From Carnobacterium divergens (GTDB lineage Bacteria; Bacillota; Bacilli; Lactobacillales; Carnobacteriaceae), in NCBI RefSeq assembly GCF_900258435.1, contig NZ_LT992558.1, forward strand, positions 1,066,881 through 1,130,880: 64,000 nucleotides of DNA, read 5' to 3'. Of this stretch, positions 37,024 to 49,427 are shown one piece after another (the stretch's first letter is position 1; each line of letters opens with the position of its first letter). A model generated the notes under the pieces. It was not told the origin of the DNA and searched no databases. It was given only the letters and a program-made list of their open reading frames with translations. The position numbers and the translations under genes are program-made.

Positions 37024-37778
37024 CTGTACTAGTGGGTCTTGCTATTATTTTATTTGTTTTAATGAGAATAATTGGTGGAGAAAAGGGAACTAAATCTTTT
37101 ATTGCCTTATTTTTAAATTTTATCATTGTTTTTATGATGATAGTGTTAACGGTCTATGAAAAAGACCCGATATTCTTAACGTTTATTGCCTGTATTTTAG
37201 TCAGCTGTGTCAATTTATTTTACATTAATGAAGTCAATTTGAAGACAAAAACAGCTTTTATAGCAACGTTAATGACGGTTTTTATTTTATTTATCATGGT
37301 TTACGGGTTAATGGAGTTTGCTAAAATTCAAGGATTTGGTGAAGAAGAGGTAGAAGAACTAAGCACATTTTCATTCTATATTGGAATTGACTTTATAAAA
37401 GTGGGAATCTCAACCGTCTTATTAGGAATGATTGGAGCAGTTACCGATACAGCGATTTCAATTGCTTCTGCTATGAACGAAATCTATTTCCATAATCCAT
37501 TGCTGACTAAAAAAGACCTCTTTAAATCAGGAATGACTGTTGGAAGAGATATCTTGGGCACAACGACGAATACGTTGTTTTTTGCTTTTGTAGGAGGTTA
37601 TTTAGCGCTCGTTCTTTGGTTTAAAGATATTTATTATTCCTTTGAAACCATTCTTAATTCCAAAGTATTTATGGCGGAAGTTTTATCCGTTCTTTGTATT
37701 GGAATTGGTGCTATTTTGATTATTCCAATCACGGCTTGGCTCACAGCTATGGTTTTGACAAAGGTAGGAAAACCGTAA
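37020..37778 (+). CDS. YibE/F-like membrane protein, second subunit
   Basis: Protein of 252 residues with about seven hydrophobic segments. GAVTDTAISIASAMNEI and TVGRDILGTTTNTLFFAFVGGYL mirror its upstream partner. It lacks the long extracytoplasmic N-domain. The ATG overlaps the preceding stop by four bases, indicating a coupled pair and probably a heteromeric complex. Function unknown. Confidence 0.82.
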   Translation: MTVLVGLAIILFVLMRIIGGEKGTKSFIALFLNFIIVFMMIVLTVYEKDPIFLTFIACILVSCVNLFYINEVNLKTKTAFIATLMTVFILFIMVYGLMEFAKIQGFGEEEVEELSTFSFYIGIDFIKVGISTVLLGMIGAVTDTAISIASAMNEIYFHNPLLTKKDLFKSGMTVGRDILGTTTNTLFFAFVGGYLALVLWFKDIYYSFETILNSKVFMAEVLSVLCIGIGAILIIPITAWLTAMVLTKVGKP

Positions 37779-37784
37779 TTGAAG

Positions 37785-37820
37785 AAAGGACGAGCTGTTA
37801 AAAAAGCCTCGTCTTTTTTT
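37785..37820 (+). terminator. Intrinsic terminator
   Basis: AAAGGACGAG and CTCGTCTTTTT arms around a loop, followed by a T run. Confidence 0.85.
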
Positions 37821-37874
37821 ATTGAATAGTTTGAAAACTCTTATTCTTTTTTTAAAGAAGTTTTCGTGTTTTTT

Positions 37875-37883
37875 TGCTATAAT
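37875..37883 (+). promoter_or_regulatory. Extended -10 promoter of pcrA
   Basis: TTGCTATAAT contains a TG-N-TATAAT extended -10; no good -35 hexamer is seen. It leaves a ~105-base leader before pcrA. Confidence 0.6.
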
Positions 37884-37993
37884 AGACTAATGTATAAAAT
37901 GAGCAGATAGTGTCTAGTTTTTGAAAATTCGATCCAATGGATTTAAAACGTCTAACGTTCACGAAATTGCTTGAAATAGGAGGATGTTATTAA

Positions 37994-40219
37994 TTGGTAC
38001 TAAGAGATGATTTATTAAATGGAATGAATCCACGTCAAAAAGAAGCTGTGATTCACACAGAAGGGCCTCTTTTGATTATGGCGGGTGCTGGTAGTGGGAA
38101 AACACGCGTGTTGACACATCGTATCGCGTATTTAATTGAAGAAAAACAAGTAAACCCATGGAATATTTTAGCCATCACATTTACAAATAAAGCCGCTAAA
38201 GAAATGAAAGAACGGGTTGCTCGGTTAATGAAAACAGGTGGCAATGACGTTTGGGTTTCTACTTTTCACTCAATGTGTGTCCGCATGCTGCGTCGTGACA
38301 TTGATAAAATCGGCTACAATAAAGCCTTCACCATAAGTGATCCAAGCGAGCAACAAACTTTAATGAAACGTATTTTAAAAGAACGTAATATTGATCCAAA
38401 AAAATATGATCCTCGTGCAATTTTAAGTCAAATTAGCAATGCAAAAAATGAATTGATGACCCCTAATGCTTACCGTGAAACTGCAAGCAGTCCTTTTGAA
38501 AAAATAGTCGCTGATTGCTATGATGATTATCAAAAAGAGCTACGTCGCAATCAAGCAGTAGATTTTGATGATTTAATTATGTTGACGATTCGATTATTCC
38601 AAGAGAGTCCCGAAACGTTGGATTATTATCAAAACAAATTTCATTACATTCATGTGGATGAGTATCAAGATACCAACCATGCCCAATACACACTTGTTAA
38701 TTTATTAGCGAAACGGTTTAAAAACCTTTGCGTTGTGGGGGATGCCGATCAAAGTATCTATGGCTGGCGTGGTGCCAATATGGAAAATATCTTGAATTTT
38801 GAAAAAGATTATGCTGATGCGGAAGTTGTTTTATTAGAACAAAATTACCGCTCAACTAAAATGATTCTTAAAGCAGCTAATGATGTGATTGGCAATAATA
38901 GCAATCGTAAAAAGAAAAAATTATGGACAGACAATGATGATGGAGAAAAAATCACCTATTATCGAGGCCAATCCGAACACGATGAATCTCGTTATATTGT
39001 GTCAAAAATGCAAGAAGAAATGCGCGAACGTGGTTTAGCATATGGCGATTTTGCCGTGTTGTACCGTACGAATGCACAGTCCCGTGTTATCGAGGAAAAC
39101 CTGTTGAAATCCAATATTCCCTATAAAATGGTTGGCGGACATAAATTCTATGATCGCAAAGAAATTCGGGATGTTTTAGCTTATTTAAGATTAATTGCAA
39201 ATCCGGAAGACAATATGAGCTTTGAACGGGTTGTAAATGTTCCAAAACGAGGAATTGGTCCAGGAACCGTTGATAAATTAAGAACAGCTTCAAATCAATA
39301 TGGTTGGTCAATGCTTGAAACAGCTCTAAATGTGAGCATCACACCAATTGCTGGAAAAGCTGCAGGGGAACTAGAAGCATTTGGTTTTATGATGAAAGAC
39401 TTAAGACAAATGCAAGAATACCTGCCAGTAACAGAATTAGTTGAAGAAGTTTTAAAACGCAGTGGTTATTTAAAAGCCTTAAAAGCAGAACAAACCTTAG
39501 AGTCTGAAACTCGAATTGAAAATATTCAAGAATTTCTATCTGTAACACAGCAATTTGAAAAAGATAGTTCGGAAGACAAAAGTTTATTAACCTTCTTAAC
39601 GGATCTAGCACTTGTTTCGGATTTAGACAATCTAGAAGAAGAACAAACTAGTGAAGTAACCCTAATGACTCTTCACGCAGCAAAAGGTCTTGAATTTCCC
39701 ATCGTCTTCTTGATTGGTGTGGAAGAAGGTGTCTTTCCGCTTTCAAGAGCGTTGATGGAGGAGAATGAATTAGAAGAAGAACGTCGTTTAGCCTATGTTG
39801 GGATTACTCGTGCGGAACAAAAATTATACATTACAAATGCCTATTCACGGATGTTGTATGGACGTACGCAAGCCAATGCAGCGTCTCGTTTTATCGCTGA
39901 AATTAGCGAAGAAGCTTTAGAGTCTGGTAACCAATTTACTGGGAATACACCCTTTAGAAGTAGCGGCAGTCCAGTTAGTCGCATGCAAGCTACCAAAGCG
40001 ACTAGCAGCATCTATCAATCACCTGTTTCCCGTAAAACGGAAAGTGGGGCAGAACGATTAGGCTGGTCAGTTGGCGACAAGGCCCTTCATAAAAAATGGG
40101 GGACAGGAACGGTTGTAAAAGTTAGTGGTGACGCGGATAATTTAGAATTAGATATTGCCTTTCCTGAACAAGGAATCAAACGTTTATTAGCAGCCTTTGC
40201 ACCAATCGAAAAAGCTTAA
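37994..40219 (+). CDS. pcrA: ATP-dependent DNA helicase PcrA (UvrD/Rep superfamily)
   Basis: Superfamily 1A 3'-5' helicase of 741 residues, used in repair, plasmid replication and removal of proteins from DNA. Walker A GAGSGKT at 31-37, DEYQDTN and QSIYGWRGA in the first half, and [19 protein letters not shown] in the second. The C-terminus has the Tudor-like [14 protein letters not shown] segment that contacts RNA polymerase in relatives. It starts at TTG 37994 after AGGAGG (10-base spacing). First gene of pcrA-ligA-camS. Confidence 0.96.
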   Translation: MVLRDDLLNGMNPRQKEAVIHTEGPLLIMAGAGSGKTRVLTHRIAYLIEEKQVNPWNILAITFTNKAAKEMKERVARLMKTGGNDVWVSTFHSMCVRMLRRDIDKIGYNKAFTISDPSEQQTLMKRILKERNIDPKKYDPRAILSQISNAKNELMTPNAYRETASSPFEKIVADCYDDYQKELRRNQAVDFDDLIMLTIRLFQESPETLDYYQNKFHYIHVDEYQDTNHAQYTLVNLLAKRFKNLCVVGDADQSIYGWRGANMENILNFEKDYADAEVVLLEQNYRSTKMILKAANDVIGNNSNRKKKKLWTDNDDGEKITYYRGQSEHDESRYIVSKMQEEMRERGLAYGDFAVLYRTNAQSRVIEENLLKSNIPYKMVGGHKFYDRKEIRDVLAYLRLIANPEDNMSFERVVNVPKRGIGPGTVDKLRTASNQYGWSMLETALNVSITPIAGKAAGELEAFGFMMKDLRQMQEYLPVTELVEEVLKRSGYLKALKAEQTLESETRIENIQEFLSVTQQFEKDSSEDKSLLTFLTDLALVSDLDNLEEEQTSEVTLMTLHAAKGLEFPIVFLIGVEEGVFPLSRALMEENELEEERRLAYVGITRAEQKLYITNAYSRMLYGRTQANAASRFIAEISEEALESGNQFTGNTPFRSSGSPVSRMQATKATSSIYQSPVSRKTESGAERLGWSVGDKALHKKWGTGTVVKVSGDADNLELDIAFPEQGIKRLLAAFAPIEKA

Positions 40220-40242
40220 AATTAAGAAAAGAGGGGTCTTAA

Positions 40243-42267
<2,025 letters not shown>

Positions 42268-42271
42268 CTTG

Positions 42272-43423
42272 ATGAAACGAAAATTAATAGTGCTAGTAGC
42301 GTCATGTGGATTGATTTTATCAGCATGTGGTGACGTTACAGGAAACAATCAAACCACAACAACAGACACTTCAACAAGTGAAAAATCAAAGACAACTACT
42401 AGTCAATTGTCTAAGGATTATTATCGAACGGTCATTAATGACGGACAGTACAAAGTGAGTCAATCAAGAGGGGTAAGTTTAAGTCTAAATTCTGGCTATA
42501 ATATTAAAGCTTTTGAAACAGGTTTAATGAGTTTGTCCCATTCCGAATTCCCAACGGATACTTATTATTTTCAAGAGGGACAGCAACTAGATGCTGAAAC
42601 GATTTCTAAATGGATAAAGCGTAGCTCTGGTGACAACCCAGAACCAGATTTAACGGTAAGTGATCCTGAAGGATTGAACCCAGCAGATAATGGAGAACTT
42701 GAACCAGATAAACGTGCACCTAAATACCTAAGCCAAATTTTAGAACAAAATTATATGGTAAAAGATGGCGACAGTTTTAAACTATCGGGTATCAGTATAG
42801 GTTTGGCATTAAACAGCGTTGATTATTACCAAAAAGTGCAGTACGGGGCTGAATTTAAAACCGATATTAAACGAGCTGATTTAGAAACAGAAGGAAAAAA
42901 AATGGCAAATGAAATTGTTGCTCGATTGCGTAAAATGGAAGGGTTAGGAAATATTCCAATTACAGTAGGCCTTTTTGAACAAACGCCCAAAGATGATTTA
43001 GCCGGTGGTGTTTTCTTTAGCGAAGGCGTTAGCAAAGACGGTGCGGCAACGGTCGGTGGCTGGAAAGACATTAACGAAAAGAAAGTGATTTTTCCGAGAA
43101 TGGATGGGGAAACCAGCAACGAGACAACGAGTTTTGAAAACTTTAAATCTCAAGTACAAAGTTTCTTCCCAAATTTAAACGGTGTGACGGCTGAAGCAAC
43201 TTACAGTGGGGATCAATTGATAAAAATGAAAGCAACCGTAACCACTCAATTTTACGGTCAGTCTGAAATCATTGCCTTAACACAACACGTTTCAGACAAC
43301 GCATCAAAATATTTACCGCCGAATATTCCTATTGAAATTTCGATTAATTCAATTGATGGAATGGAAGCCTTCTTAAATCGTGACAGTGGGGAAAAAGAAT
43401 TTCAATCTCATGTTTTCGATTAA
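42272..43423 (+). CDS. camS: CamS family sex-pheromone-type lipoprotein
   Basis: Lipoprotein of 383 residues. The signal peptide ends in lipobox LSAC with Cys19. Downstream, SKDYYRTVINDGQYKVSQSRG and the C-terminal SINSIDGMEAFLNRD stretch are CamS hallmarks. In Enterococcus faecalis the signal peptide of CamS yields the cAM373 mating pheromone; the mature protein has no settled function. Here the seven residues before Cys19 are CGLILSA. ATG 42272 is preferred over TTG 42269. Operon with ligA, terminated downstream. Confidence 0.92.
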   Translation: MKRKLIVLVASCGLILSACGDVTGNNQTTTTDTSTSEKSKTTTSQLSKDYYRTVINDGQYKVSQSRGVSLSLNSGYNIKAFETGLMSLSHSEFPTDTYYFQEGQQLDAETISKWIKRSSGDNPEPDLTVSDPEGLNPADNGELEPDKRAPKYLSQILEQNYMVKDGDSFKLSGISIGLALNSVDYYQKVQYGAEFKTDIKRADLETEGKKMANEIVARLRKMEGLGNIPITVGLFEQTPKDDLAGGVFFSEGVSKDGAATVGGWKDINEKKVIFPRMDGETSNETTSFENFKSQVQSFFPNLNGVTAEATYSGDQLIKMKATVTTQFYGQSEIIALTQHVSDNASKYLPPNIPIEISINSIDGMEAFLNRDSGEKEFQSHVFD

Positions 43424-43443
43424 TCATCTTAAAAAGAGCAGAA

Positions 43444-43480
43444 GTTGAAGTAAAGTTTCCGACTTTACTTCACTTTTTTT
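43444..43480 (+). terminator. Intrinsic terminator after camS
   Basis: AAGTTGAAGTAAAGT pairs with ACTTTACTTCACTTTT, followed by a T run. Confidence 0.88.
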
Positions 43481-43574
43481 GTAAATAAGATAGTGCCCTT
43501 AAGCGGTTTATGATAGAATAGGAACTAAGTTTCCAATTTGGAATAAAGAAAAGAAGAAAGAGGGTTGAATAAAA

Positions 43575-43880
43575 TTGGCAATTACTGAATCAGAAGTAAA
43601 ACACGTTGCTAAGCTATCGAAGCTAGCATTTAAAGATAGTGAGATTGCTCATTTTACAGAGCAAATGGATCAAATCATTGGAATGGTTGAACAACTTGAA
43701 GCCATCGATACAACTGGCGTACCCATCACAACACATGCACTAGAAACAGTCAATGTGATGCGTTTGGATGTTGCAACTGAGGGAACAGATCGCAACGAGC
43801 TCTTTAAAAATGTAAAAACAGAAAAAGATGGACTAATTCAAGTTCCAGCAATTATGGATAACGGGGAGGCTGGAGCATGA
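43575..43880 (+). CDS. gatC: Asp-tRNA(Asn)/Glu-tRNA(Gln) amidotransferase subunit C
   Basis: Subunit of 101 residues that wraps and stabilises GatA-Gat[21 protein letters not shown] and the [18 protein letters not shown] stretch are typical. It starts at TTG 43575 behind AAAGAGGG. The gatA ATG overlaps its end by four bases. Confidence 0.95.
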   Translation: MAITESEVKHVAKLSKLAFKDSEIAHFTEQMDQIIGMVEQLEAIDTTGVPITTHALETVNVMRLDVATEGTDRNELFKNVKTEKDGLIQVPAIMDNGEAGA

Positions 43881-45328
43881 GTTTATTAGAGAAAAACTTA
43901 ACCGAATTACATGACTTATTGATTGCTAAAGAGATTACGGCCGTAGATTTAATGAACGCTACTTTTGACCATATTGAAGCAACGGAAGATAAAATAGGTG
44001 CATTTATTACAGTCAGTAAAGAAGAAGCGTTAGCGTTAGCTAAAAAACTAGACGAAAAAGGCATTGACGAATCCAATGTTTTAGCAGCAATGCCAATTGG
44101 AATTAAAGATAATATTGTTACAAAAGATATCAAAACAACTGCAGCAAGTAAAATGTTGGAAGATTTTATTCCAATTTATGATGCAACAGTTATGAATAAC
44201 GTATATGAAGCAGACATGATTCCAGTTGGAAAATTAAACATGGATGAATTTGCAATGGGCGGAAGTACAGAAACGTCTTACTTTAAACAAACCAAAAACC
44301 CATGGGATTTAACAAAAGTTCCAGGTGGCTCTTCAGGTGGCTCAGCAGCAGCCGTTGCGGCTGGACAAGTTCCAATTTCACTTGGTAGTGATACCGGTGG
44401 AAGTATTCGTCAACCAGCAGCCTTTACGGGTATCGTTGGAATGAAACCAACTTATGGTCGTATTTCGCGCTTTGGTTTGATTGCTTTTGCTTCAAGTTTA
44501 GATCAAATTGGACCATTTACACGTACAGTAAAAGACAATGCCTACGTACTAAATGCAATCAGTGGATATGATGCCAACGATTCAATGAGCGCTAAAACAG
44601 AAGTACCGGATTTTACAGCTAAATTAAACCAAGACATCAAAGGCATGAAGATTGGTGTTCCAAAAGAATACTTACAAGAAGGTGTAGCTGAGGACGTTAA
44701 AAACGCTGTTCTTGAAGCCATTGAAACCTATAAAAAATTAGGTGCAACGGTTGAAGAAGTTAGCTTACCTCATTCAAAATACGGGATTGCTGTGTATTAT
44801 ATCATTGCATCAAGTGAAGCTTCATCAAACTTGCAACGCTTTGACGGCATACGTTACGGTTACCGTTCGCCAGAAGCAAAATCATTAGATGATTTGTATG
44901 TAATGAGCCGCTCAGAAGGCTTTGGAATGGAAGTAAAACGTCGTATCATGCTTGGAACCTTCTCACTAAGCTCAGGCTATTATGACGCTTATTTCAAAAA
45001 AGCAGGTCAAGTTCGTACATTGATCAAACAAGATTTCGAAAAAGTCTTCAATGACTACGATCTAATCTTAGGCCCTACAACTCCGACAACTGCCTTTAAC
45101 TTAGGCGAAAACATGGACGATCCATTAACGATGTATATGAACGATATCTTAACCGTTCCAGTTAACTTAGCCGGTGTACCAGCGATTTCAATTCCTTGTG
45201 GTTTTTCAAATGGCTTGCCAATTGGGTTGCAACTGATTGGAAAACATTTTGACGAAGCAACGATTTACCAAGCTGCTTACGCATTTGAACAAGCAACTGA
45301 ATTTCATAAAGAAAAACCAAACTTGTAG
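43877..45328 (+). CDS. gatA: Asp-tRNA(Asn)/Glu-tRNA(Gln) amidotransferase subunit A
   Basis: Amidase-signature glutaminase of 483 residues, supplying ammonia to convert Glu-tRNA(Gln) to Gln-tRNA(Gln). The catalytic Lys-Ser-Ser triad is Lys77 (PIGIKDN), Ser152 (PGGSSGGS) and Ser176 (DTGGSIRQ). Translation is coupled to gatC. Part of gatCAB. Confidence 0.97.
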   Translation: MSLLEKNLTELHDLLIAKEITAVDLMNATFDHIEATEDKIGAFITVSKEEALALAKKLDEKGIDESNVLAAMPIGIKDNIVTKDIKTTAASKMLEDFIPIYDATVMNNVYEADMIPVGKLNMDEFAMGGSTETSYFKQTKNPWDLTKVPGGSSGGSAAAVAAGQVPISLGSDTGGSIRQPAAFTGIVGMKPTYGRISRFGLIAFASSLDQIGPFTRTVKDNAYVLNAISGYDANDSMSAKTEVPDFTAKLNQDIKGMKIGVPKEYLQEGVAEDVKNAVLEAIETYKKLGATVEEVSLPHSKYGIAVYYIIASSEASSNLQRFDGIRYGYRSPEAKSLDDLYVMSRSEGFGMEVKRRIMLGTFSLSSGYYDAYFKKAGQVRTLIKQDFEKVFNDYDLILGPTTPTTAFNLGENMDDPLTMYMNDILTVPVNLAGVPAISIPCGFSNGLPIGLQLIGKHFDEATIYQAAYAFEQATEFHKEKPNL

Positions 45329-45342
45329 GAGGAGAAAACCAG

Positions 45343-46773
45343 ATGAACTTTGAAACAGTAATCGGACTAGAGGTCCATGTAGAATTAAAAACAGAATCTA
45401 AAATGTTTTCGCCATCCCCTGCTCATTTTGGAGCAGAACCAAACACGAATACCAATGTGATTGACTGGGGATACCCAGGTGTATTGCCTGTAGTCAATCA
45501 GCAAGCCATCGATTTTGGGATGCAAGCTGCGTTAGCTTTAAACTGTAAAATTGCTAAAGACACAAAATTTGATCGTAAAAACTATTTTTATCCAGACAAT
45601 CCCAAAGCCTACCAAATCTCTCAATTTGATAAACCTATCGGCTATGACGGTTGGATTGAAATTGAAGTAGACGGCGTTAAAAAGAAAATCAGAATTGAAC
45701 GTGTTCATTTGGAAGAAGATGCTGGGAAAAACAACCATGGAACAGATGGTTATTCATATGTTGATTTAAACCGTCAAGGAACGCCTTTAATCGAGATTGT
45801 ATCAGAAGCAGACATGCGCTCACCAGAAGAAGCATATGCGTATTTAGAAGCGTTAAAACAAATCGTACAATTTACAGGCGTCAGTGATGTGAAAATGGAA
45901 GAAGGCTCAATGCGTTGTGATGCCAATATTTCACTTCGTCCAATTGGCCAAGAACAATTTGGAACAAAAGCAGAACTTAAAAACTTAAATTCATTTAACT
46001 TTGTTAAACGTGGCTTAGCTCACGAAGAAATTCGTCAAGCACGCGTGCTTTTATCAGGCGGCATTATCCAACAAGAAACACGCCGTTTTGATGAAACAAC
46101 AGGCGAAACAATTTTAATGCGTGTTAAAGAAGGTTCAAGTGATTACCGTTATTTCCCAGAACCAGATCTTCCTAATTTCGTCATTGACGACGAGTGGATT
46201 GAACGCGTTAAAAATGCTATTCCAGAAATGCCAGCATCTCGTCGCAAACGTTATGTCGAAGAGCTTGGTTTACCGGAATATGACGCTATGGTGCTAACGT
46301 TAACAAAAGAAATGTCTGATTTCTTTGAAGCTACATTAGCAGAAAATGCAGATGCAAAACAAGCGTCTAACTGGTTGATGGGGGAAGTTTCTGCCTATTT
46401 AAACAGCGAACGACTTGAATTAGCCGATACAAAATTAACACCGTCTAACTTAGCTGGCATGATTACGTTAATCGCAGATGGAACCATTAGTTCTAAAATT
46501 GCGAAAAAAGTTTTCCGTGAATTAATCCTAAACGGTGGCGACGCGAAGAAAGTCGTTGAAGCTAAAGGTCTAGTCCAACTATCAGATCCAGCACAACTAT
46601 TGCCAATGATTAATGAAGTCTTAGATAACAATGCGCAATCGATTGAAGATTTCAAAAATGGGAAAGATCGTGCAGTTGGTTTCTTAGTGGGCCAAATCAT
46701 GAAAGCGACAAAAGGACAAGCGAATCCAGGCGTTGTGAACCAATTGTTAAATCAAGAATTAAGCAAACGATAG
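45343..46773 (+). CDS. gatB: Asp-tRNA(Asn)/Glu-tRNA(Gln) amidotransferase subunit B
   Basis: Subunit of 476 residues that activates the misacylated tRNA with ATP and performs transamidation. N-terminal [20 protein letters not shown] and [11 protein letters not shown] are family signatures; the C-terminal YqeY-like domain ([14 protein letters not shown] onward) contacts tRNA. AGGAGG lies ahead of ATG 45343, 14 bases after gatA. Confidence 0.97.
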   Translation: MNFETVIGLEVHVELKTESKMFSPSPAHFGAEPNTNTNVIDWGYPGVLPVVNQQAIDFGMQAALALNCKIAKDTKFDRKNYFYPDNPKAYQISQFDKPIGYDGWIEIEVDGVKKKIRIERVHLEEDAGKNNHGTDGYSYVDLNRQGTPLIEIVSEADMRSPEEAYAYLEALKQIVQFTGVSDVKMEEGSMRCDANISLRPIGQEQFGTKAELKNLNSFNFVKRGLAHEEIRQARVLLSGGIIQQETRRFDETTGETILMRVKEGSSDYRYFPEPDLPNFVIDDEWIERVKNAIPEMPASRRKRYVEELGLPEYDAMVLTLTKEMSDFFEATLAENADAKQASNWLMGEVSAYLNSERLELADTKLTPSNLAGMITLIADGTISSKIAKKVFRELILNGGDAKKVVEAKGLVQLSDPAQLLPMINEVLDNNAQSIEDFKNGKDRAVGFLVGQIMKATKGQANPGVVNQLLNQELSKR

Positions 46774-46814
46774 AAGTTATATTGGAGAGGAAACTTTCCA
46801 TGAGGAGGATTTAT

Positions 46815-47858
46815 ATGAGAGCAAGAGTCATTTACAATCCAACTTCAGGAAGAGAAGTCTTAAAGAAAAATTTAGTCGACATCTTACAAATTCTTGAAGC
46901 TGAGGGTTATGAAACAAGTGCTTATGCCACAACGCCAGAGCCGAATTCTGCCAGAAATGAAGCTGAACGAGCAGCAATAGATGGCTTTGAATTGATTGTA
47001 GCAGCTGGTGGCGATGGAACGATCAATGAAGTGGTTAATGGCATTGCTGGACTTGAAAACCGTCCGAAAATGGCCATTATTCCGGCGGGAACCACAAATG
47101 ATTACGCACGAGCACTTCATATTCCTAGAAATGATGTAGTTGCAGCTGCTAGAGTTATTACAAAGAAACAAACGGTGAAAATGGACATTGGAAAAGCAAA
47201 TGACACCTATTTTATCAACATTGCAGGTGGCGGTTACTTAACGGAGCTGACCTATGACGTCCCGTCCCAATTAAAATCAGTTTTTGGCTATTTAGCTTAT
47301 TTAGTAAAAGGCGCAGAAATGTTGCCAAGAATCAAACCAATTCCAATGAAAATCGAGTATGATGAAGGGGTTTTTGAAGGAAAGGCCTCCATGTTTCTAC
47401 TAGGCCTAACCAATTCTGTTGGCGGTTTTGAACAAATCGCACCAGATGCCCATTTAGATGATGGTTATTTTTCACTAATTGTTGTAAAAACAGCCAATGT
47501 TGTAGAATTGCTACACTTAATCGCGTTAATGCTAAATGGTGGAAAACACATTGACCACCCTAAAGTACTGTACACAAAAACCAAGATGGTTAAAGCCGAA
47601 CCGCTAGATGATTCAAAAATGATGATTAATTTAGATGGAGAATATGGTGGAGATGCGCCAATGACCTTCACTAATTTAATTCAGCATATTGAAATGTTTG
47701 GCGATGTGGATGCAATTCCAAATGATGCTGTAACAGCAGAAGATGAGGCTTTTGAAGATGCTGAAGAAGCCTTTATCAAAGAAGTTGAAGGCTTGACAGA
47801 TGAAGATATTAATGGCGATGGCATCATTTCTAAGCCTGAATCTGAAGAAAAAAATTAA
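46815..47858 (+). CDS. dagK: Diacylglycerol kinase with EF-hand-like C-terminal extension
   Basis: Soluble lipid kinase of 347 residues of the DgkB type, phosphorylating diacylglycerol released during lipoteichoic acid synthesis. RARVIYNPTSGRE opens the protein; the nucleotide motif GGDGT is at 65-69, followed by PAGTTNDYARAL. After residue ~300 there is an acidic tail with DINGDGIISKPE at 331-342, matching the 12-residue EF-hand calcium loop. ATG 46815 behind AGGAGG is chosen over the upstream ATG at 46782. It follows gatB closely and likely shares its transcript. Confidence 0.93.
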   Translation: MRARVIYNPTSGREVLKKNLVDILQILEAEGYETSAYATTPEPNSARNEAERAAIDGFELIVAAGGDGTINEVVNGIAGLENRPKMAIIPAGTTNDYARALHIPRNDVVAAARVITKKQTVKMDIGKANDTYFINIAGGGYLTELTYDVPSQLKSVFGYLAYLVKGAEMLPRIKPIPMKIEYDEGVFEGKASMFLLGLTNSVGGFEQIAPDAHLDDGYFSLIVVKTANVVELLHLIALMLNGGKHIDHPKVLYTKTKMVKAEPLDDSKMMINLDGEYGGDAPMTFTNLIQHIEMFGDVDAIPNDAVTAEDEAFEDAEEAFIKEVEGLTDEDINGDGIISKPESEEKN

Positions 47859-47880
47859 AAATCAATAAATGAGCTTTGAG

Positions 47881-47926
47881 TTTGCTGTCCTTTTGTGAGA
47901 TACTCTAAAAGGACAGCAAATTTTTA
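47881..47926 (+). terminator. Intrinsic terminator after dagK
   Basis: TTTGCTGTCCTTTT and AAAAGGACAGCAAA form a perfect 14-bp stem, then TTTTTAT. Confidence 0.93.
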
Positions 47927-48003
47927 TGTTGAGCATTCGAACATGTCACTTAATTCACGAACCAAATTTTACAGATAGATGGTACCAACGAAGGGAGCTT
48001 TTT

Positions 48004-49380
48004 ATGAAAGCAAATAAAGAAATACCAGTTAAAAAGAATGAGAAATACACAGTTAAGGTTGAAGATTTAACACACGAAGGAATGGGTGTTGCCAAAATCG
48101 AAGGATACCCATTATTTATTGAAAATGCACTTCCAGGAGAAGAAATGGAAGTTAAGATTCATAAAACAGGAAAATCATTTGGTTTTGCAAAAGCAATGAA
48201 ACGCCTAACTTCAAGTCAAAATCGTGTTGAATTACAAGACGAAAACTACACACGCGTTGGAATTACGCCATTGCAACACATGTCTTACCCAGCACAACTT
48301 GACTTTAAACGTCAACAAGTGCGCAATGTGATGCAACGAATTGCTAAATTACCAGAAGTACCTGTTTTTGAAACAATCGGAATGGCTGAACCATGGGGCT
48401 ACCGCAATAAAGCTCAAATTCCAGTACGTAAAATTGATGACAAATTAACCACAGGGTTCTTCCGTAAAAATAGCCACGACGTTATTCCAATGGAAAACTT
48501 TAAAATTCAAGACCCTAAAATCGATAAAGCGATTCTGGTTGTGCGCGATATTATGCGTGAATTTAATGTGAAACCATACAACGAAGGCCCAAATACTGGG
48601 AACCTACGTCACATTATCGTCCGCCGTGGTTATTATACTGGCGAAATGATGATTATTTTAGTAACAAGAACACCAAAATTATTCCCAACAAGTAAAATTC
48701 TACCTGCTATTACGGAAGCTCTACCAGAAGTAGTTAGTATTGTGCAAAATGTTAACCCAACACGTACGAATACGATAATGGGAGACGAAAATATTGTCTT
48801 ATGGGGTCGCGATAATTACCGTGATTCATTATTAGGAAATACTTTTGAAATCTCAGCTCGTTCATTCTATCAAGTAAATCCAACGCAAACAGAAAAACTA
48901 TACCAAACTGTTCTAGATTATGCAGAACTAACTGGAGAAGAAACCGTTATTGATGCTTATTGTGGAATTGGAACAATTTCTCTTTCATTAGCTAAAGCCG
49001 CAAAACAAGTTTACGGAATTGAAATGATTGAAGCAGCTGTTGAAAACGCGAAAAACAATGCTGAAATCAATGAAATTGATAACGTAACGTTTGAAACAGG
49101 ATTGGCTGAAGAAGTAATGCTTCAATGGAGCGACGAAGATATGAAAGCCGATCTTGTAGTTGTCGATCCACCACGTAAAGGATTAGAACCAAGCTTTATC
49201 GAAGCTGTTGTAAAAATGCAACCAACAAAAATGATTTATGTAAGTTGTAACCCAGCAACATTAGCAAGAGATTTAGCGTTGCTAAACGAAGGTGGCTACA
49301 GTGTTGAAAAAATTCAACCAGTTGACCTATTCCCTCAAACTCACCATGTTGAGAGCGTAACGTTACTTGTCAAAAAATAA
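48004..49380 (+). CDS. rlmCD: 23S rRNA (uracil-C5)-methyltransferase RlmCD
   Basis: RumA-family methyltransferase of 458 residues. An N-terminal TRAM domain (~12-70) precedes the SAM-binding core with DAYCGIGT at 317-324 and DPPRKGL at 388-394; nucleophile Cys415 lies in SCNPATLARDL. Only two cysteines exist (320 and 415), so the 4Fe-4S cluster of E. coli RumA is absent. In Gram-positives this type modifies U747 and U1939. ATG 48004 behind AAGGGAG is used; the longer open frame upstream crosses the terminator. Confidence 0.93.
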   Translation: MKANKEIPVKKNEKYTVKVEDLTHEGMGVAKIEGYPLFIENALPGEEMEVKIHKTGKSFGFAKAMKRLTSSQNRVELQDENYTRVGITPLQHMSYPAQLDFKRQQVRNVMQRIAKLPEVPVFETIGMAEPWGYRNKAQIPVRKIDDKLTTGFFRKNSHDVIPMENFKIQDPKIDKAILVVRDIMREFNVKPYNEGPNTGNLRHIIVRRGYYTGEMMIILVTRTPKLFPTSKILPAITEALPEVVSIVQNVNPTRTNTIMGDENIVLWGRDNYRDSLLGNTFEISARSFYQVNPTQTEKLYQTVLDYAELTGEETVIDAYCGIGTISLSLAKAAKQVYGIEMIEAAVENAKNNAEINEIDNVTFETGLAEEVMLQWSDEDMKADLVVVDPPRKGLEPSFIEAVVKMQPTKMIYVSCNPATLARDLALLNEGGYSVEKIQPVDLFPQTHHVESVTLLVKK

Positions 49381-49386
49381 ACTCGT

Positions 49387-49426
49387 AAAAAGGTACTCTC
49401 CTATTTTTAGGAAAGTACCTTTTTTA
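49387..49426. terminator. Bidirectional intrinsic terminator
   Basis: AAAAAGGTACT and AGTACCTTTTT pair, extended by inner CTCCTA/TAGGAA pairing, between converging genes. Confidence 0.9.
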
Positions 49427-49427
49427 T

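Noticed and set aside
47977..47992. GATGGTACCAACG before rlmCD, resembling a T-box antiterminator core
   Set aside because: Only ~78 bases separate the dagK terminator from the start codon. No specifier stem or terminator follows, and rlmCD is not a T-box target.
47926..48003. N-terminal extension of rlmCD by 26 codons
   Set aside because: It begins at the edge of the dagK terminator and lacks a ribosome site, and the family starts at the later ATG.
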